Of a stretch of DNA of 64,000 bases, positions 48,601-62,235 are shown piece after piece. Below the pieces are notes generated by a model that searched no databases, had not been told where the DNA came from, and saw only the letters and a list, made by a program, of their open reading frames with translations. Both the position numbers and the translations under genes were made by a program. The DNA is from Sycobia sp. Sy_11 (taxonomy: Eukaryota; Arthropoda; Insecta; Hymenoptera; Epichrysomallidae), in contig JACCIC010000002.1 in NCBI GenBank assembly GCA_018907035.1, forward strand, positions 2,749,001 to 2,813,000, given 5' to 3'. Position 1 is the first letter of the stretch. Each line of letters starts with the position of its first letter.

Positions 48601-50486
48601 ATTAAAGGTATACCTAGAGCTAGCTCGCTCAATTTCAAGTAAATCTGTCACCCATATCTCATTGCCTTTCTATTATTTTTTAATAATATATGAAACGACT
48701 GAAGCGACTTGAGCCTTCGGCTTAAACATTTGTATAAACATTTTATTAAAAATTATTTGAGGATCAAGAGATGCGCATTGAGAACATCAACCTGACCATT
48801 CTGAATTACTTTGCTTAAAACAAAGATAAAAATGTGAAAACTCATTATGCACTTGTTGAAATATATTTCAATAATATAAGATTAATAATAAACAAATGCG
48901 TTTGGGTATTTTTACAATTACATTTAATAAATAAATTGAATGTGTCAGAGTGTATATCCATCAGCCAATCACAAATCTCATAGTTCAATATCGATAAGAT
49001 GGTCGTGAATTTTACTTAGATAAATTTCAAAGTACGATACTAAGTTTCGAAATGATTTATGAGTTTATATTATAGTATAATCGTTTCTTTCTGACCTATT
49101 CAAATTCGATCCTAGCATAAATCGAAAAAACATTTTTTAATTATAAAAGTAAAAAATGGTGAATGCGATCGCGAAGGTTGGTAGCGGTTACGATGGCTGG
49201 AATATAAACTCGCAAATTATTTCGAAATTTATTATGGCACTAATTTATATACTGTCAGCTATTTTTACAGATTTTTTAGTCTTGAAAAATCTTAGAGAAT
49301 ACACAATAATTTTTATATGCTTCAGACCTTCATAATAACCTGAAGTGAATAGTACCTCCAGATTCACTAATATATAAATAGATTAATTTTATGCGTAAGC
49401 AATCTGAACTAAGGAAGAGAAAAATCTTGTAATTTTCTGATAATCGTATTTTATATAGTTAGACTTTATTCTACGCTAAAGAAGTAAAATATAATCAAAA
49501 CAGAATTTTATTATTATTATTATTATTAGTAGTAGTAGTAGTAGTAGTAGTAGGAGTAGTAGTAGTAGTATTTACTAATCAATTCAATAAACACATAAAA
49601 CACACACACACACACATAATTTTACTATGTTAATAATTAAATGCATATTAAAATCCACGAGCTTCAAACATGACCAAGCATTTAAAAAAACTTCCAATTT
49701 GTCGTTGAATTGTCAATTAAAAATTAAATTGTCAATTAAAAATTTTATATATCTTTGTTATTATCATTGAAAATATGCACTGTCAATTAAACTGTTTTAC
49801 ATACTTCAAATTAATTTTATACATAATATAAAACAATATAATGTACAATTTTTTTGCGGGTAGATTAGAATCAACTCATCTTCACCTCGTAGTAATTTAC
49901 CTCACTAGTTTCTCAATGTTTTTAATGTTTTCATATAGTAAGTTAAAAATTTTACTCATATCGACTGATAGAAGGGGAACCAGTAAATATTTGGATCCAG
50001 TATTTTCAATAAACTCATATACCATATAATTATAATAAGAGTTAGACTGCCTTTATGCTTAAATATTACTATTTATAGTATTTATATTACTATTTATAGT
50101 ATTTATCTTAATATTTATAGTATTTATATTAATATTTATAGTATTTATATTAATATCAGTATGTATAGTATATCAGTGAATTTCTAACATAATTTTACTT
50201 TTCAAACTGATGCACTAATACTTTTTGAATAACCTATACTTTGTCTTCTACCAAACGAGCCAACTGAAAAAACGGTTTTAATTTAAAATTTCACCTCGAA
50301 CTTCAATCTACTGACCACCCTATTTAAAAGAAGAGACAGAAAACAAAATTCATTAATTATCTAGGAAATTTGTGCCAACTAACCGAGTTCTGAAAATGCT
50401 AAGCATAAAACCTGACGAAACTTGATACTGTTTCTAAGACTCTAGATAGCTTAAAAGTGTTTTCAATTTTTACTAGTATTAATTTG
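45601..50486. other. Long intergenic region with simple repeats
   Basis: No convincing gene. It contains a TAG/GTA trinucleotide repeat at about 49525-49571, a (CA)n tract at about 49601-49616 and a tandem array of a roughly 23-nt ATTTATAGTATTTAT-type unit at 50065-50175. The 47770-48430 stretch is more GC-balanced and might be a worn transposon, but I could not identify one. Confidence 0.4.
50065..50175. repeat. Minisatellite, about 23-nt unit
   Basis: Four to five imperfect copies of a unit containing ATTTATAGTATTTAT, downstream of IR6 (minus strand). Confidence 0.75.
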
Positions 50487-52283
50487 CTAACAAAATTTTC
50501 TTATTACATTATTCAAATATTCCACAGAAGTTGTTTTTAGAATACACTCGGCAAAAAATGTTAAAGCTGAACATCCATAACCAAATAATACAAAAGAAAT
50601 AAGTTGACCAGCAGAATCAGTTTGCTTTTCAACTTGAATTGCAATAGACCTATTTACTTTATTACGATATGTTGCGTAATAACTTAATACACGGCCTACT
50701 CCAGATTCATGAATTGTACGTAAAATTTGACTGAATTTTTGAGAATATGGTGACTGATTTTCAAAATAATATTTTTGTTCAAGACAAGTGAATACTGGTT
50801 TTGCCACTTTAAATTTAATTTTATTCCAAAATGAATTTTTTCTCAAATAAGCCTCCACAAGTAATTCTGACGTTATGCATATAACTTTTTGACCTAGGTT
50901 TATATTATTTAAACAAGCAATGGCCTCACTTATTTGTTTTGACTTTACTTTTATATTTTGAATGTTATGATCGTCTTTCCAAAAAATTTCGTTTTTAGAA
51001 TTTACAACAACCTCAATGTCGATGGCAGATTGATCTATGCTCTCAAAAGTATCAAATGGCTCATCATTTATTCCTGACATTTCTTGAATATAATCAGAAT
51101 AAAATACGTTACTATATATTATTGATGTGCAGAATAAATACAAAGAAATTATATAATTAAAAAGGTTTTTTTTAGGATGCGCGACAGGCAGACTAAACAG
51201 GATTTGAAATATTTGAAGAGCATTCCAATCTTCATTATTTGCTTTTTTAGATAAGAGCATGCGAATTAGAAAGATAAGTAAGGAAGGAAATAAAAAGAAG
51301 AAAATAATAATTGTTTGAAAAGATATAATCTGCCCTCGACTAACAGGTATTAAGGGAACAATTGCCACATATTTCAAACAATCATTGTCTATATATAAGA
51401 TGGTAATTTCGCCTTCTGCGATTATCGGCTTTGGAAGTGCAAGTAATTGTACTTCATTTTTGGTTAATTTTTCATACAAACATTGGAGCGCTTCTCTGTA
51501 GGATACATTTTCTCCTACTTCAACAAAATTTAAAGTGAAATTCATTAACTTCAAGGCAGTAGTTGTTTTTTCAATTTCATAACCTCTGACAGAATCTATT
51601 TTTCCTTCTTGATTTCTTGTAATAGTTTGTAGTAAATCATTATGAATTAAAGCTATATTAACAATCTGCCCATTGACATTACGCAATTTATCTGGAAATA
51701 ACTGCATGTCTCTACTACAAGCTCTGGTTTTAATTTCTTTATGAAATGGATTAAAATACTGAAAAATACAGATATTTTCCATAGATGTTACATTATTTGT
51801 CACTCTTAAAATAGAAAAATCTAAAATGCGATTCATCCATGCATATGTAAATGCAGTTGTAAAAACTTCTTCTGATACTAAACTATTATCGAGCAGCACA
51901 GATAAAATTTTTGGGCTGTTACAAGACTTAAAGCTGTGTCAGTAGAAATCAATGAAGGTTTGAAATTCGTTAACACCAAGATGCAGCATAATATTCATTG
52001 CATTACAATGAATCTCTTTTTTATTGGAAAGAATATTGAAGTCAATCATCAGAATTGGAGGAGTTGTAATCATTAACGTTTTTATAAACCTATCCAATTT
52101 GGATGAGCCTACTTCTGAAGAACTATTAAAAAATAGATATACAAGTTTTGATTTTAGGTTCTGCTGAATATATAAATCGACTAAATCCATCATTCCAGGT
52201 AAATTGAACGAACATTGAAGATTCAATCCATAGGCTGACAGAATAATAATAGATTGGAGATACAACATTTTTTTTAGAAACAT
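50487..52283 (-). CDS. Divergent ionotropic receptor IR6, intronless, with one internal TGA
   Basis: A frame of 598 codons before the final stop, with a single interruption, TGA at 51939-51941, at the same alignment position as in IR5 (FIDFY-stop-H, then FKSCNSPKIL). It has a signal peptide (MLYLQSIIILSAYGL), an N-terminal domain, AWMNRILDFSILRV, FQYFNPF, LFPDKLRNVNGQ, M1 (IIIFFFLFPSLLIFLIRML), M2 (LYLFCTSIIYSNVFYSDY), an S2 lobe (VAKPVFTCLEQKYYFENQSPYSQKF) and M3 (LISFVLFGYGCSALTFFAECIL). About 300 nt spanning the TGA are far more similar to IR5 than the flanking sequence. No other disablement is visible, so the frame has been kept despite the TGA. Confidence 0.75.
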
Positions 52284-55200
52284 GTCGCACTAATTAAAAA
52301 TTAGATATCTGTTGGTCAATGAATATAAAAATAGATTAGAATAATTTATAATTAATAGATTTTGTTCGATAAAAAAATATACTTACAGATTTAATGGAAT
52401 GATCTACTAGGTAGTACTGTTAGTTCACTATTTACAAAAAATCTATGCTCTTTCTCCTTTTCCGAGTAAATATATTTAATATATTATTTATATATTAAAT
52501 ATTCTTATGATACTTTTTTCATATCACAATCATAGTGACTTTTCACAATCCATTGCAGATTATCTTGGGCCAACATAGGAGATATTCAGCATCTGCTCGG
52601 CATGTCAGAGGAAAAAACTCGCATTAATTCTCCTAATAAAACTTACTTTGTCTGAACTTGCATTCAAGTATTTATGCTTTTAGTGTTCACAGTATATAAT
52701 ATGTAACGTCATTTCCTTACAAGGTAGGAAAAGAAGTTTTTGGAAACAATTTTACAAGATAAGAATTGACTTTTGAAGAGAATTTTATAAAAAATATACC
52801 TATACTTACCGGAGCCAAAAATAACCATGGGATGAAAAATATTTTTAGCTTAATATAAAACTTTGCATGTAATTTATTTTTTATTTCAATAGCAGGCATA
52901 CAGTTACTCAAGAATGAAATATTTATTTGATCAAAACTTTATATATATCAAAACTTCTTACTCTATGATCCATTTTTAAATCAAAACATTACTCGGGTAC
53001 AAAAATTAATTTCAGAGTATGTTTATTTGAAATTGCATGTCGGTCAGTATTGAATTAATAATGCTTATTGTGATTTCAAATCCGAAGCAATTTCGTTTAA
53101 TTACGATCAACGCTTTATTTATGTATAAAATACTGTCTAATTATAGGCTTGAAAGCGCGATTTAATAAGGGCTCCTCTTTCTGTAATAGCAAAGCTAGAA
53201 CTTTTTCAAAATATAAAAAAGGTTAAAACTTTTTGTTTTCTGAAAAAGTTGGTTTGTCTTTGTTCTTTTTAAAAAGTTGAACTGTACATAAGTTTTTACT
53301 GTGTAATTAGAATATATTTTTAAAAATAAATTTTTAAAAATGATGTATTTTTTTGGAATTATATCAATAACGAATTAAGATCTTTATTTTAATCTGGATT
53401 TTGTAAGATCGTTCAATATTTTTTCTAACTTATACAGAAAATATTGATTTTCATCGATAGTGATCAATGCTAAGACTAACGTATTTGCAATATGATACCA
53501 TAGTTTACATATCTTTCCAAATTATACACCTTTAAGTTACTATACTTCAAAATGGTTTATTGCTATAAAATGCTCAAAACTTCCGAATAATCACATCCAA
53601 TAATTTTTTAAGATTGGAAATATACTAAATAAAGAATTATCAGCATATTTCTATGATATGCGAAATTACAAGCACAGGGAGGAGTTTCACTTTTAAAATA
53701 TTTGGACTTAAATAGCGATTTCAACATTATAATTATTGATTCGAAAACCAGAGCCTCATGCCATCGTGAAAATCTGACAGTTTTAAATGGGTTTGAAAGT
53801 AGTTATTACGTGGTATAAATAAATCAACTATCATTGTTAATAAATCATTTCATATCTTTGGGTACCGAATTAGTAAGTTTCACATCTTTCGCTCGAATTG
53901 TTAACTGAAAAAAAGCGCCAATCAATTAACAAAGTCGAAATGTACAAAAATATTGTTTAACATTCACTAATCATCTGACTCGTGGCTTTGCTTCTTCACT
54001 TCACTAAGATATCAGCTATTTACTGTAAATAAATTGTGAAACTTCAAAAGAAAGAAACTTCATTTTATATTCGTATTAAAAATATGTATAATAGAAGCTT
54101 ACTTTATTGGAATCAAAATTGAACGAGAATTTTATCCTGATAACTGATTCGGTATTTGACATAAAAATAGATAGCGTATGAACAGAAAGGTTATCTCTAG
54201 AACGAAACCATTTTCATTGTGAAAATCTCTGTATGTACCCGTGAAATCAAGTGCAACGGTCAATTCTGGATGATCTTAAACGACTTTAAATGCGTTCAAT
54301 TGTTATTAAGAACGAGCTGTTCCAAATAAATTGATAATTTCAGTTAATTTCCTCTCAATTTACTCGCTTAGAGCGGCGATAGTATTGTACCCAATACAAC
54401 ACAAGATTTCGATTTAGAAGTTAAGGCAAAAATATCTCACAAAGCGGTATATTTTTTAAAGCTCAATTAGATTATATTTATACCAATTTACATACAAATG
54501 TGTATATATAACCGGCAAATATAATTAGATATGAGTGTATCGAAGCCACCGAAATGACGGCAAAAGCATTACAATTGGAACAATGAAAGTGCTATCCAAA
54601 CGTGGATAATTTATCCATATTAATTTAATGAAATAGTATCAAATCAAAAATGCTTTTAAAATATATACATAAAGTTGGTACTTTGCTCTATCTGTCACTT
54701 GACTTTATTATAGCCTCAAATAATGATGAAAGTGGAATCTAGCAATTCTTTAACTTATCGACTAATATAAGATTTTTCTCGCTTTCACCATCCCAAAACG
54801 TATATTCCTCACTAGATATTGTTGCATTAACATTACTCTTATCTCAAAATCCCAACTTTGATATAATTTTTGTGCCCTGGTGGTATAAAATACAAGCCTG
54901 TAAAACTGATATATTAAGTTCATTTTATCTTATTTACTTCCCTTGCTTCACTCGAGAGCAAAATCTTCTGATAAGGCAAATCATCAATTCTCACGCTTGC
55001 GTGAAAACAATATTTCAATACTGACAGCACGCAACTTCTCATATAGTATATGGATTAGTACGTTCACTAATCTTTTTACATACGCATTCGAAATAGTGTG
55101 CAAGGTAAACTATTTAGTAAACTGAAATCGATTTAACTCACGTGATTGTCATCCTCGTTCCGCTCGAAATTCAAGTTCCACACTGCAGATTGACAGTCTG

Positions 55201-56050
55201 TGTTCAATAAGTACCTATCTTAATGTGAACGTACATATCTTAATGAAAACGTGATACATTTCGTTGCGTGTAGCGTATACGATTTTTTCTCATACCCATA
55301 TCGAAGAGTTATTGCCTATTTTTTTATTTAATCAATTTAATTTTCATAGTGTGCATAGTGATAAGGATGATGGAAATTTTTGAGCATCTTTATTCCTTTC
55401 TCTGATTATCTTGGTTTTTTTTTGTAATGATGCGCATTCAGAAGGAAAGGTGAAGGATAATAAGTACAAAAGAAATATGTAATATTGTAATGAACGTATA
55501 GAAAATTTTCAATAAATTAATTAAATAATTATTTAAATCAGAAACAAAAACCTTTAAGAACATTTCAATTAAAAAGCAAGTAAAATTTGTCTATAATACC
55601 ACTGGCTTTAAACGCTAGAGGGCAGAAATTACGCCATGTGGTGCATATTTTTGAAGTGTATTTTAAGTGTACTTTTTTATATGTTCAAAATTGTAAATAA
55701 TCCAAATTTACAGTCCAAGTTGAATTATCACGTGACTCACTTTCTCTAACCTCAAAATCATAAATAGTAATTCGTAAAGTTGTTCTATTAGAATTTTATT
55801 GGTTCTAATATAATTTTTATATCTCCTATGTTCTACAAAAGTTTGATGATAGCAATCATCGCTAGCTAGGGACTGTCCAATAGGTTGTTCTCTACAACTA
55901 CAATAACTAAGACATGTATAATAAATTTAAATTCACTTGCGTTTCGGGCTAAAATTATACCTATATATTTTAGTTTTTTAACCCAATCCTCAAAAAAAAG
56001 GATTTTCTAATTATAAAGGTGCAATTGAAAGAAAATTCTTTATTTATTTC
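52284..56050. other. Intergenic, AT-rich
   Basis: The first about 250 nt upstream of IR6 resemble the upstream sequence of IR5 (GATTTAATGGAATGATC-type and TTCACTATTTACAAAAA segments), so the duplication includes 5' flank. Beyond that I see no gene. Confidence 0.4.
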
Positions 56051-56059
56051 TAAATACCA

Positions 56060-56315
56060 CTAATTAGACTTTGATTTTTTGGTATTTTACAGCATGCGCA
56101 CCAGCAGTGGAGAATCTGAGCTAGAGACGGATTATGATTCTAACGATAATTATATTGAAATGAATAATGAGGAAATTGAAAATATCCCTGATCATACAAT
56201 ATTTTATGAAAATTCTTCTTTTTCATTCATCAAAACATTTGAACATTAGGCTTTAATTTTTTGATATTTTTCAGCAGCTCCGCCAGCACTGGAGAATCTG
56301 AGCAAGAGATGATCA
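56060..56315 (+). other. Duplicated exon-like block
   Basis: Two copies of a roughly 65-nt segment at about 56065-56133 and 56248-56313: a TTTGATTTTTTGGTATTTT(A/T)CAG-like acceptor, then CACCAGCAGTGGAGAATCTG (first) or GCCAGCACTGGAGAATCTGA (second). The first is followed by an acidic open frame, 56094-56249, 51 codons (MRTSSGESELETDYDSND...). No family is recognised. It could be a worn transposase N terminus or repeated exon. Confidence 0.35.
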
Positions 56316-56886
56316 GATATATATGCTTGTGATCAAGATATATATGCTTTTTGATGTGAGACTGGATTGACTTAGGATTTCATCATTTATACAGATTCGA
56401 GTACTGAATGCAAGAGTTTTGATTTATATGGTTCAGGAGATGCTGTTGCTTATTCGATGGAATCCGATTTTGGAAAAAGAATACATAATATACGTTGATA
56501 ATTGATATACCTCTCCTTTCCTTACAGGGCTATGTGGCATCAGAAAATAGAAAATTTTATGGAAATATTTTAAAAAATTTAAAAAGGAAATAAAAAAAAT
56601 ATAATTAACAGAATATGAAAATACATTAAAAAATAACCCATACACTACCATCCTAACCTAATCGGCATAATACCATATGGGATCATACGTTAATTAAAAG
56701 AGCTTAGAACACTTTTCTATAGATATAAAAAAAACAACTAATATTAAGGAATGACATCTAAACGCTAAACTAATAAACTAATAAACTATAAAAAATAAAC
56801 TAATAAACTATAAGAGGCATAATAAGATACCTGAAAACTACCTGAAATAATATATTTTTCGTTATATATATTTTCCAAACATATTT

Positions 56887-56923
<37 letters not shown>

Positions 56924-57429
56924 CGTATGTGTAAATATACTTTTTCTTTTACTCACAAATCAGACGTTGGACGCCTATTTCCTGAGGAGGAAAAATACTT
57001 ACTTATTTAGGCTTATTTATTACGAATATCGTTACAACCCACACCTTAGCTGATGGTGCTGATGATCTCATATTGTAAATAAAGAGCTTAGTTAGTCGAT
57101 ATCTTCGCCGGTTTTTTATTTGGCCTAGAGTGCGTATCGTGCGTTTTCACCATGGAATTCAGTGAGAGAAAGTAGAACTTTCGGGGCGGCCATGAGAAAA
57201 ACAACTGGTAAATGCACCAATTGCACTACAGCATATATGTAATGTTTAGTTTACTAAAAACATACGCGATAAGTCGAAGTCGTCTACTTAATGTCTAAAA
57301 ATACTCCTTGGTTTCAGAGCTCAGAAATAGTTTAAGGAAAAGTAAAATATAAAAAAAAATATTAATGATGTATTCAATAAACGAACATATAGTAGATATT
57401 ATTACCATTTATTGCACTATGATAAATTC
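56316..57429. other. Intergenic with (GA)n repeat
   Basis: A GA dinucleotide repeat lies at about 56891-56921. The 57000-57220 stretch is GC-richer and could be an old LTR end, without proof. No gene seen. Confidence 0.35.
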
Positions 57430-58965
57430 TGTTCATATTAAAATTTTTAAAATAGATTGATTTTACAATACATTCGCCAAGAAATATTAATGTCGCCAAA
57501 CAATTTCCGCATATTGTGATAAAAATAAGTGTATAACAGACGAACTTGTCATTCCGTCTTGAATGTCATGATATCGAGTTATCTTATAATCTTGTGCATA
57601 ATAGTTTAATATGCGGTCTATTCCAGATTCATCAATTTTGCGCAAAATTCGATTAAATTTCAGAATATACGGTTACTGACGATCGTCGATGTACTTTGCT
57701 TTATAACAGCTGAATGTAGGCTTGGCAATTTTCAATCTTAATCTATTAAGAATTGCATGATTTTAGTGGACAGTGTCGAAAACTTATTCTACAATTATCC
57801 ATATTTTATGTAAAAATATGTAAAATACATGTAAAATTTGCATGACAGTCGAATATATTATTTATTTATAAAACTTTTTGTTTATATTTTGAATTCTATA
57901 ATCGTCTCTCTCATTTAATTCACAAAAAATAGTACAATTCAACACCTATATATTCAAATCATATTGAGCTATACTTTCAAAAGTATCAAATTTGTTGGGT
58001 ATTTATTCCTGGGATTTCCTCAACATATTAAGTATATATAATACTTTACTGTATGAAAATGATATACACACTAAACATAAACAAATTATATCACTATGAA
58101 TAGAAATAATTTTTAAAAACTACGATAAGGGTATACCAAAAAGTATTTGAAATATCATGTCAAAATTGCAGCTTACTTTATCAGCATAACAGTACTCGAA
58201 TTATAACAGTAGCTAAGCAAGGTATTAGAATAAAGAAAACTATAATTGTTTGAACGGATTTAAGGTGCAGTAAGACAGAAATCACAGGAACAGCTGCCAG
58301 TGTTTTAAGACAGTCGGATTCCACATATAACTCATTTATTTATTTATTAGAATTTTAGGGGTTTACAAATGCATGTAATTTATTATCAGCTAATTTATCA
58401 ATCAGAGATACTAGGACATTGGAATAGGGCATATTTATTCCTAACTCCACAAAATTTATGGAGAAATTCATTGTTGCGAATGCAGCGATGGCTTTTTGGA
58501 TTAGAAAACCTCTAACGGACATAATTTGTCCTTGTGAATTACAACTTATCCTGGATTCCAAATCATTCATTAATATGGACAAATTTAAAGGATTACCATT
58601 TACGTCACGCAATTTGTCCAGAAGAATCTGCATCTCGCTGTTGCATGCTATCGTTTGAATTTTTTCATAAAACGGATTATAATATTGTAATCTACATTTA
58701 TTTCTGCGAGAATTCCTGTTGTTGGTAACTCTTAAAATAGAAAAATCTAAAATACGATCGTCCATGCATACGTAAGACGAGTTTCAAAAACTTCATCTGA
58801 TATTACATTATTATGTAGAGGAACAGATAAAATTTTTAGGCTGTTATACGAGAAAACAGTTTGCCAGTAGAAATTGATGAAACTTTTAAAATCGCTGACA
58901 CTATCATGGAACAGTATATTGATTGCATTACAAATAAGATGATACGATAACGTTGACAACTTTAA
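57430..58965 (-). pseudogene. Ionotropic receptor IR7 pseudogene
   Basis: Minus-strand relic of the IR5/IR6/IR8 subfamily. It starts mid-domain at about 58960 (LICNAINILFHDSVSDFKSF), so the signal peptide and first about 70 codons are missing. A one-base loss near 58755 shifts the frame between YAW and RILDFSILRV. The S1 lobe follows (QYYNPF, LLDKLRDVNGN), then a stop after HAFVNP. M1-containing sequence (ESDCLKTLAAVP, FFILIPCLATVIIRVLL) is followed by two stops, and the S2 lobe (KIAKPTFSCYKAKY, RILRKIDESGIDRILNYY) by further breaks. The codon that is TGA in IR5/IR6 is TGG here (58864-58866). This copy is plainly dead, in contrast to IR5 and IR6. Confidence 0.85.
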
Positions 58966-59499
58966 TTAAGAAAGAAACTATAATTAGACTATAATAAGAA
59001 ACTATAATAAGAAAAAACTATAATTATGAAAGATTTTGAAAAATCTTAAAAATTGCCGTAGATTATGCTGAATTCAACTCGTGTCAATAAAAATAGAAGT
59101 GCACAGGAGTAATTTCTTTATAATTAATTTCAACATGAATAGCCACTTAAATATTGTAATTATACCTCGAAAATTGATTTGATCATACAGTATTATCTGT
59201 TCCTTCAATTGTGAAACTTATTTTTTAAAACATCTGATAACTGTGGTTTGTGAATTATTAATAAGTTCCATACACGATTTTATATTTATTTATATGTAGC
59301 TAATGAGTTCATACATAGGAAAAAATCATATAAAAAGCTGTACAAAAAGCATTGCCAATGGTGGTCATTGATCAGAAAAGTTTTCCACATACTGTGTTGA
59401 ATATTTTGTCAATTTTTCTCTCAGATAACTCATCTGCAGTTTCTGAATTTTTTTTCTTTTTATCGTGTCTAGAAAGAATAAAGTAAAGTAAAGAGGTAA

Positions 59500-59585
59500 T
59501 CCGATGCTGATTCGCACCAGTGTTTGGGAACATCAATAGAGCGACGTGAAATAACATAAATAAATAAATAAATAAATAAATAAAT
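59500..59585 (+). mobile_element. SINE remnant
   Basis: Matches the tail half of the SINE family (GATGCTGATTCGCACCAG, AGAGCGACGTGAAATAACATA) and ends in an ATAA-repeat tail. More diverged than the copy at 17001; no target duplication found. Confidence 0.6.
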
Positions 59586-61900
59586 ATGATAATGAAGTAA
59601 TTTTAATAGTCCCACATGAGTTACCAGGAATCTAAGCAAGATAAAGAAAAATTGTACAAGCAGAAGTGGAAGTGAACGGAGGTGACAGTCAATGTTACCA
59701 ATGTTACCAAGTCTACTATTGTAGTGATACTATTGGTGGAAAAAAAAATATATATATATATTAATTACACTATATATTTAAACTAAGCATAAACGGGCAG
59801 AAACTATTCTAGCATAACAACACAAATACACTATATAACAGTTCATGAAGGTCTTGAAAATTATTGCAAGTATCAAAGATTGTATGAAAAATGGCTAAAA
59901 ACAGTTCAAATATTGTACAAAATCTATGTAATTACATCTATGTAATTTATCTAAGAGATAGATGTGACATCTACGGAAAATCTTGCCAAAGTTTGCAATA
60001 TTTAAAATCGCTCTACTGTCAACAATCGCCTGTCAACATATAAATTTCAAAATGTTCTCTGAAGAAATCAACGCTCGATTTTTATGTAATTTTAATATTT
60101 ATTAAACGTTTAAATAAATTCTTTAAAATTATATAAAAATGTGACTTGTTAGTATTTTGATCTAAAGTACTAATGGAAAATGATTTTAAATTAATTTTAG
60201 CTTAATAAAGAGTTTGTCATTAATAAATTCATTTTATAACTGTATTATCATATTTATAATTATCATATTGATTATTATTAATTATTATTATTATTAGTAT
60301 TATCACATTGATTAATATTTTATATAAACACAGTAAATAAATATAGTTTATTTTTCTTTCTATCTATTAAAAAAAAAAATAATGAAATAAATACTTATAT
60401 TAATATATTACCTTTTCTTTTTGTATAAATAACTATAGTCATGGAATTGGAATTTATAACAAATATTTTATTTTCCCATCTGCGCTTATATAGATATAAT
60501 ATTTTCGCTCAACAGCCCCTATCGGGGCTCTAATCTTAATTTTTTTAATATCTGATACACATATGATAATCATATGCTTTCAGATTAAATAATTGTGAAT
60601 AAAAGTAATAATAATAAAGTGAATATGATGAAACAACGAAATATTTTCGGTTCGAATTTTGCATATAACTTTTTTAAGACATAAAAAGCATATGTTATAT
60701 AGTTTCATGAGAAAGTTTCTGACTGAAATCTTCTTCTTTCTTCGAATTCGATGCCAAAAGTCGTGGCTCTTATAAATTTTTTTTGTATACTTTACAGGAA
60801 TTAATTAATTGAGAATAAGTATTATAATTATATGTAAGAAAGTAAAAAAGTAACCTATTTTCGAAATAGGAGAGCTTTAACTTCATGTAGCTTAATAACC
60901 ATCCAAATCCATTGTTTTATCGTCAATTTTGACATTTCCAACCCATTTGTAATATAATCTGCCATTATGGTATTAAAAAGGAAATAGATTCTAAAACAGA
61001 CCATTCGTAATTTCATACGTAGTAGTTGTGCTAAATGTATAAGTCTATAAAAATTCCAGTTCGATTTTTCCAAATTGGAACGTTTATCATTGCTTTAGAG
61101 TAACGTCTTAATTAATTATGTTACGTTTACTTTCAATTACTTTAAAAACTAGTTTATTGATTATTCCACGTCAATAACAAATCAGCGCAAATGCATATCC
61201 GAAGGCCATTTAACTTTCACCAGTAACATTTTATATTAAAAATTTTAAATAATCTAAAATAAAAAAATTTATTTGGTATAGAATTTTCTTATCTGATCCC
61301 TATCGAAAATCAAATTGGTTTTAATTTTGATGATTGAACTAATTTCTCCTTGTATGTGTATGTCGAAAATCGCTGTTTTTTCTCTTGAATGCTAGAATAA
61401 AATATTAAATTGTTTCTTTCTAGCTCTTATAAGTAATAAATTGACACTTATTCATCAGATTCATAAATATCTTATACGTTTGTATTACATAAATAAATAT
61501 CTAAATGATAATTCAGGCATAACTAACTTTTTTTACAAAATTGAAATAATTGTTTCCCTTATAATAGAGGAACATAACACAAATCAATATTTACAAATAG
61601 ATATTTGATTTACTATACAAACAGACTACCTTATAATATAATTACATTTTTTAATTATAATTTTTCTAGTGAAAACTTACGATTCAGAAGATTGAAAAAT
61701 AATGCAACAATTGAGGTGAAGACGTACATATATAACGGTATTCTGCTCCTCAGTCTTTTTTAATTTAGATTTTTCGGTATTCGCTAACCTTATAATTTAG
61801 ATTAGAATTTCGAAGAGCATTTATCTTTAAATTCCATAATTGGTCGCGAATTTTCCACCTGATATAAAGTAAAATAGTATACATCACACGGAACAACACT

Positions 61901-61975
61901 GAATCATCCTTCCCAATGGATTACCCACCTCGGCTTCGCTGCTGTGGGTAATTTCTCCACTGGGAAAAATGATCC
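61901..61975. other. Strong imperfect inverted repeat (hairpin)
   Basis: Left arm GAATCATCCTTCCCAATGGA plus TTACCCAC; right arm GTGGGTAATTTCTCCACTGGG plus AAAAATGATCC pairs with it nearly end to end, around a short GC-rich loop (CTCGGCTTCGCTGCT). The size fits a microRNA-like precursor or a small foldback repeat. Seen directly; its function is unknown. Confidence 0.6.
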
Positions 61976-62235
61976 ACTTTCGTCCCTGGCAATGTATTGT
62001 TCTATTTTGTTGCAAAATTTCATCCTTCTGAATCTTAGCCATTTCATTACATTCGCTGATATATAATAATTTATTTTAATCAAGGTACTAAAAAAGTATC
62101 AATTAATATCAATTAATATTACCGAGAAAATAAAAACAAAAACGTTGTCCACATCAAAAATTATTAAAGGACGCAAGCAATGAAATAACCTAAAAAAATT
62201 CTTAATATATGTTATACAATAAGAAAACTCATAAA

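Larger units (their letters stand above)
58966..62235. other. Intergenic, AT-rich
   Basis: It contains a SINE remnant (59500-59585), A-rich simple repeats and a strong imperfect hairpin at 61901-61975. Short open frames have no recognisable content. Confidence 0.4.

Noticed and set aside
49525..49616. Possible CRISPR-like or regulatory repeat cluster
   Set aside because: These are plain trinucleotide and dinucleotide microsatellites without spacers.
60515..60535. Small perfect hairpin AGCCCCTATCGGGGCT
   Set aside because: A six-base stem alone is not enough to call a terminator, structured RNA or element.
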